A stretch of DNA of 40,850 nt from a virus: IMG/VR virus record IMGVR_UViG_3300046328_000609, positions 1 to 40,850 of that record; one strand, 5' to 3'. The notes under the pieces are model-generated. The model made no database searches. It saw only the letters and a list, made by a program, of their open reading frames with translations, and was not told the DNA's origin. This document shows positions 14,085 to 21,987 of this stretch, piece after piece (position 1 is the stretch's first letter; every line of letters starts with the position of its first letter). The position numbers and the translations under genes are program-made.

Positions 14085-14951
14085 ATGTTCGCACAATCTC
14101 TTAATACATACGCCACACCAGTTCCAACGGTTTATAACTCTACTTTATCAAGTAGCTTTGAAAACGCCAAATTAACTATTGCAAATGGCCCAAACGACCT
14201 TTTAACTTTATTAGGCAATAAAGCAACTATTACAGCAGATGCTAACGCTACTTTAGTACAAAACCGTGATTGTACTGTAGAAATGCCTAATACAGCAAAT
14301 AGAGTAGTTACTCTACCTAGTGCTACAGGTCAAAAGTTTCCAATTCTAATTCAAAAGACAAGTAATAACTATTTTACTATTACAGTTAATAGAGCCTCTG
14401 CACCTGATACTATTGATAATCCATTTGCTTCAACAACTACACCAGTTTTAACTTCATGGACAATATATCTGCCAGGTGAAGCTTATTTATTCATTCCTCA
14501 AGGCACTAATTGGAGGGTAGTTGTGTTTAATTTTCCAGTTGATAATTTAAGATTTCGGGCGACTAAATCTGTGCCTCAAACTATAGGTGCTGGAAATGTT
14601 AAAGTAACATTTAATTCTGACTCAGGTGGAAGCTTGTATGATTTAGGCTCAAACTTTGATACAACTAATAGTCGTTTTGTAGCTCCTTTTGATGGCATAT
14701 ATGCTTTTACTTCTGTTTTGACCATGGACGCTAAGGCAGTTGACACTGCTGGTTGGTTTGCTTTGAACGGTACTGAAGTGTTACGTTTTAGTGGAAGACA
14801 TAATGTAAATACACCAATTGATATAGGAGGTGCAATTGACCATATTCCAATGACAACAGGACAATATATGGAGGTATATGTACAAGCTAATACTAGAGCT
14901 ATAGTTGAGAATACTACTATGTTTACGGGCTACTGTGTATCAAGAACATAA
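14085..14951 (+). CDS. Tail tip protein with C1q-like C-terminal domain
   Basis: This is a 288-residue protein. The C-terminal 130 residues (from about FRATKSVPQTIGAG) show the C1q/TNF jelly-roll pattern: NSRFVAPFDGIYAFTSVL, then WFALNGTEVLRFSG, and a final strand ENTTMFTGYCVSRT. Such domains trimerise and mediate binding, so a receptor-binding role at the tail tip is likely. The N-terminal part is beta-rich with Thr and Asn, probably a tail attachment segment. It starts 4 bp after the distal tail gene. Confidence 0.65.
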   Translation: MFAQSLNTYATPVPTVYNSTLSSSFENAKLTIANGPNDLLTLLGNKATITADANATLVQNRDCTVEMPNTANRVVTLPSATGQKFPILIQKTSNNYFTITVNRASAPDTIDNPFASTTTPVLTSWTIYLPGEAYLFIPQGTNWRVVVFNFPVDNLRFRATKSVPQTIGAGNVKVTFNSDSGGSLYDLGSNFDTTNSRFVAPFDGIYAFTSVLTMDAKAVDTAGWFALNGTEVLRFSGRHNVNTPIDIGGAIDHIPMTTGQYMEVYVQANTRAIVENTTMFTGYCVSRT

Positions 14952-14956
14952 AAAGT

Positions 14957-16162
14957 ATGTTAAAATTATCTCTTATAAACCCATACGATCCATCTCTAAA
15001 CCATAGGGTTTTAGGAGATATTAACTTTGATACAAATAGTACTATTGATTTAACACTTAGCCAGCTAGCTTTAAATCAACCATATAAGCTAGATATTACC
15101 TTTAATTCGGATTTTCCTTATTACAATGACATTGTCTCCAATCCTAAGTTTAACAGCCTTAAAATTCAAACAGACTACGTTAATTTAGGTTTTATAATGG
15201 CAGACGGTAAAAGACGTGTTGGTTTGCAAAATAGCTATACTTTATTTTCTAGCAGTCAGAAGCTAGCTAGACTTATTAGTTATCCTGATCAAGCTTATAC
15301 AGGTAGCTTGTCTGGCTTTCTAGCAAATCTTAGTCAAGACTTTGTTTACACTTCTATTTCAACAGAACCAAATACTTTTACAATTGAAACGGCTTTTAAA
15401 AATGATTTAGAGCTATTAACAGAGGCAGTAACTAGAGTAGATTTCTTTGCGTGGCGTGAGAATGGTTTAATTGATGTTGGCGGTGGAGTTTTAAAGCCTC
15501 AAATACTTTATGGTAATTTTGGAGCAGATATTAACACTTATTACAATGCAAGCCCTGCAACTCGCAAAGAATGCCAGCCTTTAGAAGCTTATAAAACAAC
15601 TAGTGTAGATGATTCTTTTAATGCTAATGTTTTACAAATTGATGATATTGTAGAGAATTTTGCCTTCAATTATTATAATAGGTTGTTCATTTTTTCAGAT
15701 ACAGGGCAAGGAATGGCACTTAATTCAAGATTAAATGTAATTCCAAATACTGTAGATAGTGTGTTGGGAGTAACAGTAAATCCACAATTCCCATTATTCC
15801 CAATAGTTAAAAATGGTGTTACTTATTACTATTTGCAAGTTCCAGGTGTTTCTACAGAGCCAATTCAAGAGAAAGCCCTTATTTATTCAAGTTCTAGTAA
15901 TACAGAAAATAGCGGTGGTAGCTTACTTGTAACACCAGCTAGTTCAGCTCAGAGGGCTTATCAAGACGGAATTAACTATGCTAGAAGCCAAATCACGAAC
16001 AACTATTATTCTATTACTGAGGGTAGTTTAAAAAGAATCTGTTTACCTGGTAATACCGCAAATATTCGTTATAAAGAAGATGTGGAAGGTGGTATTGATT
16101 TACAGACAGATTTTCTACTCAACCCGATTAAAGACTTAGACTTAACTAACATACAGAACTAA
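14957..16162 (+). CDS. Putative tail hub/baseplate protein
   Basis: This 401-residue protein (MLKLSLINPYDPSLNHRVLGD) lies where siphoviruses encode the hub (Tal, gp27-like) after the distal tail protein. The N-terminal half is beta-rich, a helical segment (DLELLTEAVTRVDFFAWRENG) resembles the hub domain that interprets reduced coordinates, and the C terminus has a helix (SSAQRAYQDGINYARSQITN) followed by strands ending in YKEDVEGG. No enzymatic motif is seen. Assignment is mainly contextual. Confidence 0.5.
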   Translation: MLKLSLINPYDPSLNHRVLGDINFDTNSTIDLTLSQLALNQPYKLDITFNSDFPYYNDIVSNPKFNSLKIQTDYVNLGFIMADGKRRVGLQNSYTLFSSSQKLARLISYPDQAYTGSLSGFLANLSQDFVYTSISTEPNTFTIETAFKNDLELLTEAVTRVDFFAWRENGLIDVGGGVLKPQILYGNFGADINTYYNASPATRKECQPLEAYKTTSVDDSFNANVLQIDDIVENFAFNYYNRLFIFSDTGQGMALNSRLNVIPNTVDSVLGVTVNPQFPLFPIVKNGVTYYYLQVPGVSTEPIQEKALIYSSSSNTENSGGSLLVTPASSAQRAYQDGINYARSQITNNYYSITEGSLKRICLPGNTANIRYKEDVEGGIDLQTDFLLNPIKDLDLTNIQN

Positions 16163-16163
16163 T

Positions 16164-17021
16164 ATGAATGAAACTTTTTTAAAGCCACTGAATGACTATT
16201 TAATTGACTCAAGAAGTCCAGATCAAAAAATGGTTTCTGGCTTAGTGTCTGACATCAAAGATTTAAAAGGAAATCCAATAAATAGTCCCGTTAATCCAAC
16301 ACTGACTCTAGAACTTCAAAATCTAGTAAACGGTGTTCCACAAATTCCTTTATCAAGTAACGAAGGTTTTTATACTACAACATATTTTAAAAATAAATAT
16401 CATTTTCTACCTGCTGTATCACAATACAAAACGAATCTTGTAAATCAAATTCAATTAACTACAAATGTTGTAGCGTATGCTCAAGACATTAGTGGTTTTT
16501 CTTCTATTGGTGGTGTCACAGATTTTAGTTTGGATTTCTATGTTAGCCTTTGGTTATTTAGAGCTGACACAGGTAATGTATACACTCAATTTTCAAGTAG
16601 TTTATTAGCTGATGCAAGTGTTCGGCTTGTCACAATTAAATATACTTTTAATTTCTTTGCTAGTGACCAACTAAATTTTACCATAGATAATTCTGTGCAA
16701 CTATTGCGTTTAAATGATTTTATTGGCACAAGAACTTTAATTGGTGGTATTCCTGACTTTTCAACTAATCCAACTAAAATTACAAAAGTACAATATGACA
16801 GACTAGTAAATAATAATAATTTACTAGCAAATATGATTGGGTATGATAGTACACAATTTACAGCTTTATCCGCTAATAATCAAAATTTGATTTATGCTCT
16901 ATTTGGAAATTATTTAACTTATGACCCAAGTACAGGTGCAGGTCTTTCAATCTTTTCAATTTATGCAAATTCAGTTTTAACATATTTTGGTATTACCGCT
17001 TCTTACACGCCAGCTAATTGA
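16164..17021 (+). CDS. Hypothetical tail or baseplate protein
   Basis: This 285-residue protein (MNETFLKPLNDYLIDSRSPDQ) starts 1 bp after the hub-like gene. It is rich in Asn, Thr and aromatic residues, with alternating strands in residues 90-180 typical of virion surface proteins. The stop is TGA. A role in the tail tip complex is inferred from the operon alone. Confidence 0.5.
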   Translation: MNETFLKPLNDYLIDSRSPDQKMVSGLVSDIKDLKGNPINSPVNPTLTLELQNLVNGVPQIPLSSNEGFYTTTYFKNKYHFLPAVSQYKTNLVNQIQLTTNVVAYAQDISGFSSIGGVTDFSLDFYVSLWLFRADTGNVYTQFSSSLLADASVRLVTIKYTFNFFASDQLNFTIDNSVQLLRLNDFIGTRTLIGGIPDFSTNPTKITKVQYDRLVNNNNLLANMIGYDSTQFTALSANNQNLIYALFGNYLTYDPSTGAGLSIFSIYANSVLTYFGITASYTPAN

Positions 17022-17054
17022 CAACTAATTATTTAAAGCCATTATTACAACTAT

Positions 17055-17618
17055 ATGCCTATATTTAACACCTTTTACACTACACTTTTAAAACTATCTA
17101 AGATAGACGTACAGAAAGATATTTTAGATTTAGTTATTACACTTGATCCAGCTACAGAGCAATTTTTTAAAGGAATAAATTTTGATGGAGAAGTTCTACA
17201 AATTAGTTTGACTCTAGTGATTAAAAATTCTAAATTAGAAACTTTAGAATTAAATTCAGAGGTCATTGAAAGTTTGGAAAATAAAGCTAGTTATATCAAC
17301 CATGTTGTTGACGGTCAAAATAACCAAGTAATTTTTTCTTTTGTTTTTGGAAAAGATTTAGTTATGGTTAAAAAGCTATATCTTGTAACTTTACATTCTA
17401 CTGGTGAATTTAGTGATCCTTACTCTGAGGCAGACTTGCAACTTAAAAAAGATTTTATTGCTAATGAAAAACAAAATATAATCAATATTGAAAATGTTTT
17501 GGAAGAAAAGAAAAATCACTTAGCAGTTTTGAATAAAGAGCTACAAGATATGAAAGATGAGAATGATAAATCAGTAGAGTTTAAAAAGTTAGTTCAGGAT
17601 AAGTTAGCTAGTTTGTAG
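17055..17618 (+). CDS. Hypothetical protein with C-terminal coiled coil
   Basis: This 187-residue protein (MPIFNTFYTTLLKLSKIDVQKD) has a beta-rich first 120 residues and a long C-terminal coiled coil from about residue 135 (LKKDFIANEKQNIINIENVLEEKKNH...). It is the last gene of the rightward late operon and could be a tail fibre chaperone or a coiled-coil tail component. No family recognised. Confidence 0.5.
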   Translation: MPIFNTFYTTLLKLSKIDVQKDILDLVITLDPATEQFFKGINFDGEVLQISLTLVIKNSKLETLELNSEVIESLENKASYINHVVDGQNNQVIFSFVFGKDLVMVKKLYLVTLHSTGEFSDPYSEADLQLKKDFIANEKQNIINIENVLEEKKNHLAVLNKELQDMKDENDKSVEFKKLVQDKLASL

Positions 17619-17644
17619 TCCTGAATCTTAAAACCAATTGGGGG
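17619..17644. terminator. Weak terminator between convergent genes
   Basis: AACC and GGTT around 17632-17645 can form a short hairpin followed by ATTTTTT on the plus strand, between the rightward late operon and the leftward helicase gene. The stem is only 4-5 bp, so the call is tentative. Confidence 0.35.
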
Positions 17645-18883
17645 TTATTTTTTAAATTCCCCACTCTGAAAAAATCTTGCCCTTTTTGTATTCCATTCAA
17701 GTGTCACCTTTCCGCTTTGCATATGTCTACTAATAATCGTACAATAACGGTTTTCGTCTCTTTCTGAACTTGACTTGGCAAACATTAAAACAAGATCAGA
17801 TATTTCCTCAATTCTACCACAATCTTTTATGTCCGAAGTTTGTGGAAACTTACCGTCTCTCCTTTCAATATCACGATTAAGCTGATGAGCTAAAAATATC
17901 ATTGAATTAGTTTTTGCAGCTAAAGACTTAATCTCTTGCATGATGTAATCATATTCATTTATTTTTGAGTCAAACTTTTTACCCGACCGAATAAATTGTA
18001 GTTGGTCAATAAAAATTACAGGGTTGTCATGTTTTTTACAAAAATCTAGGACTTTACTTTTGAGTTCTGAAATGTAACACTCTGAACTTTTGTAAATTTC
18101 TAAAGGTTTGTTTTCTAATGCTTTAACAGCGTTAATTATAGCTTGTGTGTTATTCTCTGATTGATCTGATTGACCATACTTTTCAATTGCGATTGGATTT
18201 ACATTTGCTTGACAAGCTAAAAGCTTACTCCCTATTTCCAACTCATTAACCTCTAAGGAGCAAAATAAAACACTTTTATTTTTATTTAATACGTCTATAG
18301 CCACTTGGGTTAGAAAGCTTGTTTTACCGCTCTTTGTGCGTGCCACAACCGATACTAAATGACTTGGTTTTACCCCCATCTCCTCTAAACCTGAAATATT
18401 GAAGTTGTATTGATACCCCTCTTGTTGAATTTCTTGAAATAGATTTGGTAAGATTTCTGAAATGTGGAAAATATTTTCTTTGGGATCTTGCTCTTGATTG
18501 TAGTCTACAAGCAAAGACTGCATATAAGCAATAATCATCTTAGCCTCGTCTGAATTTTTGATGTAAGTTGCTAGTTTTAGCCCTAATTCTTGGGCTTGCC
18601 TCGCCATATAAGTATCTAAAATCAAGTAAAAACTAGACTCTACAGAGCCTAAACTAGCTTTAGAAATAGCTAAGAGCGTGTCATCTATTGCAGTTGATAG
18701 GTTAAGTGCGTCAATTGGTTTATCGTTTTCTAAACACTCTTTTAAGCTTTTGTATATTGATTTTGCTGGCTCGGTTGCAAAGTACTTTTCATCTAATTTG
18801 TGAAAAATATCCAATTTATCTTGGAAAATGATGAAATTTCCTAAGATTGAAAGTTCTGCGTCTGTGTTGATTATTTCGGACAT
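17645..18883 (-). CDS. DnaB-like replicative helicase
   Basis: This is a 412-residue replicative helicase. The N-terminal 110 residues match the DnaB primase-interacting domain (AELSILGNFIIFQDKLD...). The RecA-like domain has Walker A ARTKSGKTS near residue 180, Walker B NPVIFIDQLQFI, and the conserved IFLAHQLNRDIERR segment followed by SDIKDCGRIEEISDLVLMF. It would unwind DNA at the fork after loading by the initiator encoded just upstream (12-bp gap). ATG at 18883 is supported by the conserved N terminus. Confidence 0.93.
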   Translation of the reverse strand: MSEIINTDAELSILGNFIIFQDKLDIFHKLDEKYFATEPAKSIYKSLKECLENDKPIDALNLSTAIDDTLLAISKASLGSVESSFYLILDTYMARQAQELGLKLATYIKNSDEAKMIIAYMQSLLVDYNQEQDPKENIFHISEILPNLFQEIQQEGYQYNFNISGLEEMGVKPSHLVSVVARTKSGKTSFLTQVAIDVLNKNKSVLFCSLEVNELEIGSKLLACQANVNPIAIEKYGQSDQSENNTQAIINAVKALENKPLEIYKSSECYISELKSKVLDFCKKHDNPVIFIDQLQFIRSGKKFDSKINEYDYIMQEIKSLAAKTNSMIFLAHQLNRDIERRDGKFPQTSDIKDCGRIEEISDLVLMFAKSSSERDENRYCTIISRHMQSGKVTLEWNTKRARFFQSGEFKK

Positions 18884-18895
18884 AATGTATAAAAA

Positions 18896-19627
18896 TTAAG
18901 AGTTAGCTAATTCAGCTTGAGTTGCAATTTTTGGAAGGTCGGTTGAATTTGTTTCGGGTTTAATATTTTTCTTTTTTCTTTCATTTTCATTTCTTAGCCA
19001 AGTAAAAGCAGAACCAATTGAAAGATTATTGTTTTTTGATTTTGCATCTTCAAGAGCTACTAACAAACAATTATCAATTTCTTTTTCAGTTAAGTCATTA
19101 AAATTCTGATTTTGTTGTAAACAAAAAATTGGATTATTTTTAATTTCATTTAATTTTTCAAAATTTTCACCCATATAAAAAATATTCTCAGCACTCTTAA
19201 CAGTTTCCTCATTCTCTACACTCTTGTTATTGGTGTGTACTTTGAATGTACTTTGAATGTACTTTGAATGTACTTCGTTTGTACTATTGAATGTCATTTT
19301 TACTAACTCATCGTAGTTTAAGACCGTAACTATGAAACCAAACGGTTGACGAATGAATGTCATATTGAATGTACTTTTTTCATCAGATAGTAAATTAAAA
19401 CTGCGTTGAATTGTCTTTCTTGAAAACCCTAATTTCTTAAAAATAGCAGATACAAATAAAGACTGACCCCTTTTTAACTGGTAACCAATATTTTTATTTC
19501 CGTGTATAATAAATTCAGGATACAGCATATCCTCATTTCTTGCTTGTATCATTATTTCAAAAAAAATAAGACGTGTTGCAGTGTCCATAACTAGACACTC
19601 TGTAGTAATTGGTTGTTTCCAGTACAT
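18896..19627 (-). CDS. Replication initiator / helicase loader
   Basis: This 243-residue protein (MYWKQPITTECLVMDTATRL) begins with a winged-helix region, including LGFSRKTIQRSFNLLSDEK and a following beta-wing, like lambda O or DnaD-type replisome organisers. The C-terminal part has a helix set (TEKEIDNCLLVALEDAKS) that includes AFTWLRNENERKK, typical of loader domains. It is directly followed by dnaB. The middle of the gene carries 11-bp tandem repeats (19236-19291), as lambda O carries its iterons, so it probably binds its own coding sequence to start replication. Confidence 0.75.
   Translation of the reverse strand: MYWKQPITTECLVMDTATRLIFFEIMIQARNEDMLYPEFIIHGNKNIGYQLKRGQSLFVSAIFKKLGFSRKTIQRSFNLLSDEKSTFNMTFIRQPFGFIVTVLNYDELVKMTFNSTNEVHSKYIQSTFKVHTNNKSVENEETVKSAENIFYMGENFEKLNEIKNNPIFCLQQNQNFNDLTEKEIDNCLLVALEDAKSKNNNLSIGSAFTWLRNENERKKKNIKPETNSTDLPKIATQAELANS
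19236..19291. other. Iteron array, probable replication origin
   Basis: TGTACTTTGAA is repeated exactly three times in tandem (19236-19246, 19247-19257, 19258-19268), followed by two degenerate units at 19269-19279 and 19280-19291. A further partial copy lies near 19365-19375. The 11-bp period equals about one helical turn and is not a multiple of three although it lies in a gene, so selection acts on the DNA. This fits initiator binding sites. Confidence 0.7.
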
Positions 19628-19714
19628 AGCGTGTATTTAAGGTGTTAATTACCTTAAAGAAAGGTAGGCTACACGCTAATGCCACCTACATTTCTTTAAA
19701 ATAACTAAACTCTA
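19628..19714 (-). promoter_or_regulatory. Structured leader of the initiator gene, pseudoknot-capable
   Basis: The predicted 87-nt leader can form three stems. A: 19654-19668 with 19685-19699, 14 of 15 pairs. B: 19628-19635 (AGCGTGTA) with 19670-19677 (TACACGCT), 8 of 8, ending directly beside the AUG. C: 19636-19643 with 19651-19658, 8 of 8. One arm of B lies in the loop of A, so A and B form a pseudoknot, while A and C overlap by five bases and compete. This is expected of a translational switch. Confidence 0.6.
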
Positions 19715-19721
19715 CCCATCT

Positions 19722-19750
19722 ATAATCCTCTTTATTTTTGTTGTTGTCAA
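19722..19750 (-). promoter_or_regulatory. Promoter of the replication operon
   Basis: On the minus strand TTGACA (19750-19745), a 17-bp spacer and GATTAT (19727-19722). Transcription should start near 19715 and run through the structured leader into the initiator and helicase genes. Confidence 0.65.
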
Positions 19751-19761
19751 GATTAGTGAAT

Positions 19762-19791
19762 AAAAAACAATCCCCGATTGCTCAGGGGGAT
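19762..19791 (-). terminator. Leftward terminator-like hairpin
   Basis: ATCCCC (19770-19775) pairs with GGGGAT (19786-19791), and the minus-strand transcript would continue into a run of six U. No leftward gene lies to the right, so it may insulate the replication promoter from antisense transcription, or act in the leader of the rightward gene at 19806. Confidence 0.5.
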
Positions 19792-19805
19792 ATGTGCTAT
19801 TTGAA

Positions 19806-20117
19806 ATGTCCAGATTTAAATTTTACCTTGCTAAAAATCCATATACTTGTCAGCTTCCAAACATGGGCTACAAAAAGCTAAGAATACAGGCTAAGACTAA
19901 GAATGAGCTTTACTTGCATTATGAGGAATTATACGAGATTGCGGTTAGTGAGTTAAAGTTTGCAAATTTAAAAGAAGATGTTTTAAAACAAATACTAGAT
20001 GAGGTTAAAAGTTTGTTACTTCAAAATCAACCAAATATTTTAATAAAAAAGGTGATTGAAAACGGATTGGAAAGATACTATATAGACAAGTTAATTCATT
20101 ATAATTTAGTTAAATAA
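19806..20117 (+). CDS. Hypothetical protein in recombination operon
   Basis: I use the ATG at 19806 (MSRFKFYLAKNPYTC), giving 103 residues; an in-frame GTG lies four codons upstream. The first 40 residues form a beta-strand and helix pattern (KLRIQAKTKNELYLHYEELY) and the rest is helical. It overlaps the resolvase start by 1 bp (TAATG), so the two are probably co-translated. No family recognised. Confidence 0.55.
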   Translation: MSRFKFYLAKNPYTCQLPNMGYKKLRIQAKTKNELYLHYEELYEIAVSELKFANLKEDVLKQILDEVKSLLLQNQPNILIKKVIENGLERYYIDKLIHYNLVK

Positions 20118-20608
20118 TGCCCTACATTTTAGGAATTGACCCTGGAAATGTAGGAGCTTATGCCATACTTTTAGACAATAATCTAATAAAGTTTAATCCC
20201 TTACCAGTTATTGACTCAAAAATATCTGTTGGAGCTTTAAAAGAAATTTTAGGACACATTAAAGATTATACTGACACAAATTTAATTGTGTATATTGAAA
20301 GACCTTTTCTAGCCCGATCTAGTAATGATACGATGTATATCAACTATGGACGTATTCTAGCCTGCTTAGAGCTTCTTAAAATTGAATATAAGGAAGTAAG
20401 ACCTCAACAATGGCAAAAGGCTCTAGGACTTAAAAAAACAGGCAAAGGAGATAAACCTAGTATAAGATACATAGCTCAAAAATATCCAGCCAAGAATTTT
20501 GACCGCTCTGAATGGTTTAAAACCAATAAACCAAAAATTCACGATGGTGTAACTGACGCTGTTTGTATTGCAGAGTTTGGAGTGATTAGAGAAAATTTAA
20601 AAGATTAA
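20117..20608 (+). CDS. RuvC-like Holliday junction resolvase
   Basis: This 163-residue protein has the RNase H-fold layout of RuvC: the first strand with the catalytic Asp in ILGIDPGNVGAYAI (Asp8), a Glu in VYIERPF on the central strand, and the C-terminal HDGVTDAVCIAEF helix with the final acidic residues. A basic loop (KKTGKGDKP) precedes the last motif. The role would be cutting branched intermediates before packaging. Operon with a nuclease and recombination genes fits. Confidence 0.85.
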   Translation: MPYILGIDPGNVGAYAILLDNNLIKFNPLPVIDSKISVGALKEILGHIKDYTDTNLIVYIERPFLARSSNDTMYINYGRILACLELLKIEYKEVRPQQWQKALGLKKTGKGDKPSIRYIAQKYPAKNFDRSEWFKTNKPKIHDGVTDAVCIAEFGVIRENLKD

Positions 20609-20611
20609 ATT

Positions 20612-21079
20612 ATGGAACTAAACCTTGAAAGCAAATCACTACACGATCACTACTTACAAGGGCAAAGTCAAGCGGGACAAAAAATAATCAATATTTGGAA
20701 ACAATTAAACCCAGAATTAAGAAACAAAGAGAAGTTTAGTCAAGAAGTTATGTTTAACAACGTAAACAGAAAAAGAAATCCATATTCTGTAGATTGTTAC
20801 ATAAAAGAAGGACATATTTTTATTGAGATTGATGGTGTAGCTTTTCATACAGACAAAGAAAAAGAAACACTAAGAGATAATCACATACTTAGCCATGATG
20901 TACACGGCTCGGCTACAATGCTTAGAATACCTTTTGATATACCCCAAGAGCTAATATTTGGAAAATTGCAGGGTAAAAAAAGGCAAGAGATCAAAGCTAA
21001 ATACGAAGGTTGGTTGTTTGACTTTGCAAGATCTAGCTTGCAATTGATTAGATTAGAGATTTTAAGGAAAACAAGTTAA
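20612..21079 (+). CDS. Vsr/DUF559-like PD-(D/E)xK nuclease
   Basis: This is a 155-residue protein. The core NPYSVDCYIKEGHIFIEIDG has the Asp, strand, then E-x-D-G arrangement of the Vsr-like endonuclease superfamily, followed by VAFHTDKEKETLRDNHI, in which an Arg-Asp pair before the helix matches DUF559 proteins. It starts 3 bp after the resolvase gene. Likely roles are debranching, mismatch nicking or host DNA attack; the substrate cannot be read from sequence. Confidence 0.7.
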   Translation: MELNLESKSLHDHYLQGQSQAGQKIINIWKQLNPELRNKEKFSQEVMFNNVNRKRNPYSVDCYIKEGHIFIEIDGVAFHTDKEKETLRDNHILSHDVHGSATMLRIPFDIPQELIFGKLQGKKRQEIKAKYEGWLFDFARSSLQLIRLEILRKTS

Positions 21080-21134
21080 GTCCATAAAACTGTACTTTTC
21101 GCCAAAAACTGATTAAATGTCGGAGCATGAGTCA

Positions 21135-21240
21135 AACAAAAAACACTCCTAGCCAGAGTGTTAATTGCTTTGTATATATGCCAGCTAATTAAGGGTCTAT
21201 CCTTTCTTAGCTCACCTTGCTACACTGAACATAATTTACT
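21135..21240 (-). ncRNA. Candidate small RNA, leftward
   Basis: On the minus strand a weak promoter (TTGTCA 21264-21259, 17 bp, TAGTAA 21241-21236) precedes about 95 nt with no ORF of note. The transcript can form a hairpin at 21183-21212 (6 bp, 2x2 internal loop, 4 bp) and ends in a good terminator: AACACTC/GAGTGTT (21142-21148 with 21156-21162) followed by a U run. No leftward gene upstream needs this terminator, which is the main argument for an RNA gene. Confidence 0.45.
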
Positions 21241-21257
21241 ATTCTGTCAAGATAAAA

Positions 21258-21286
21258 TTGACAAAATTGGTAAAGATTGGTAATGG
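21258..21286 (+). promoter_or_regulatory. Promoter for a leaderless gene
   Basis: TTGACA (21258-21263), 17 bp, then TAATGG (21281-21286), six bases, and the ATG at 21293. The spacing equals that at 4965, so the predicted +1 is the A of that start codon. The -35 overlaps the antisense promoter elements. Confidence 0.5.
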
Positions 21287-21292
21287 ATGGGT

Positions 21293-21721
21293 ATGTACTC
21301 TTTCAGCGATTTAAACTACCCACATAATATCTTAACACCACACATACGAAACCAGATGTTTAAGTTAAACTTTGACCATGGTTTGAAAATCGTTAAAATA
21401 CCAACTAAAAACAAGATTGTGTATCAATTTATAGACAATAGCTTAGACGAGATACAAGAAACCGTAGAAGCCTTTAAAAAATGGCACAGAGAGAATAAAA
21501 CTACATATTCCATTCAAGAATTGCCAAAGCTTGGCATTGTGCCAGCTCAGAGACTTAGAAGTTTTGCTCGATCAGTAGAGTTTAAAAGCTTGGTAAAGTT
21601 TAAAAAGGTCGGAAAAAGATTGAAGATTGTATCAAGTAAAGAGCAATTGAAAGCTATTTATGATGAGTATGTAAACAATGCTGTATCTAAGATTAGAGGC
21701 TACCAACAAACTTTTATTTGA
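21293..21721 (+). CDS. Hypothetical protein
   Basis: The promoter spacing favours the second ATG (21293, MYSFSDLNYPHN) over that at 21287, giving 142 residues. It is basic in the second half (FKSLVKFKKVGKRLKIVSSKEQ), and helices at LDEIQETVEAFKKWHREN and QLKAIYDEYVNN are clear. The stop TGA overlaps the -35 box of the next promoter. The basic half may bind nucleic acid; the family is not recognised. Confidence 0.55.
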   Translation: MYSFSDLNYPHNILTPHIRNQMFKLNFDHGLKIVKIPTKNKIVYQFIDNSLDEIQETVEAFKKWHRENKTTYSIQELPKLGIVPAQRLRSFARSVEFKSLVKFKKVGKRLKIVSSKEQLKAIYDEYVNNAVSKIRGYQQTFI

Positions 21722-21746
21722 CAGACTTGTTCATTTGTGTTATTCT
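21718..21746 (+). promoter_or_regulatory. Sigma70 promoter of the structured RNA
   Basis: TTGACA (21718-21723), a 17-bp spacer and TATTCT (21741-21746). Transcription should start near 21753, exactly where the first long stem of the candidate RNA begins. Confidence 0.7.
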
Positions 21747-21752
21747 TTAGAT

Positions 21753-21987
21753 CAGAGCTAGAAAACGAAAAAATCAAAGGGCATACAGGAATTATCTTAA
21801 CCTTATTTTTTCAACTTCTAGGTGGGCTAACTAGACAAGGTCGGTTCATTACTCACAAGCAACTTTTTTACAGCTCAGCAGTTCGAGCTATGGAACTGCA
21901 CTATAATGAAGGCAAGCAGTGGCAACACTCGGTCGCTCCCTGTGTATTAAGTGCAAATCTTAACTTCGTTGACTTTAATCTTTTTTT
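21753..21987 (+). ncRNA. Candidate structured RNA of about 235 nt
   Basis: The stretch has a promoter, no convincing ORF, higher G+C than its surroundings and several stems in series. Stem 1: 21758-21763 with 21816-21821, a symmetrical AAC/AAC loop, 21767-21774 with 21805-21812, then AAGG/CCTT, 18 pairs in total. Stem 2: GTGGG/CTCAC enclosing AACT-GAC/GTC-GGTT near 21822-21855. Stem 3: GCAGTTC/GAACTGC near 21878-21899. Stem 4: TGCACT-TAAT with ATTAAGTGCA (near 21898-21955), enclosing AGTG-GCAA-CACT with a GNRA tetraloop. A short hairpin then leads to TTTTTTT (21981-21987). An 84-codon frame crosses it but does not look like protein. Confidence 0.65.

Noticed and set aside
5511-17618. Recoding of TGA as Gly or Trp across the genome, suggested by the split beta-helix gene
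   Set aside because: The long late genes contain no in-frame TGA, and TGA ends several genes, including one in an ATGA overlap at 40683-40686 and the portal.
21755-21766. GAGCTAGAAA resembling the tail of a Cas9 guide scaffold
   Set aside because: The match is about ten bases; no repeat, anti-repeat or cas gene is present.
21876-21899. TTCGAGC resembling a tRNA T-loop
   Set aside because: The flanking bases do not form a 5-bp T stem, and no acceptor, D or anticodon arm fits around it. The same bases belong to a 7-bp stem of the RNA candidate.
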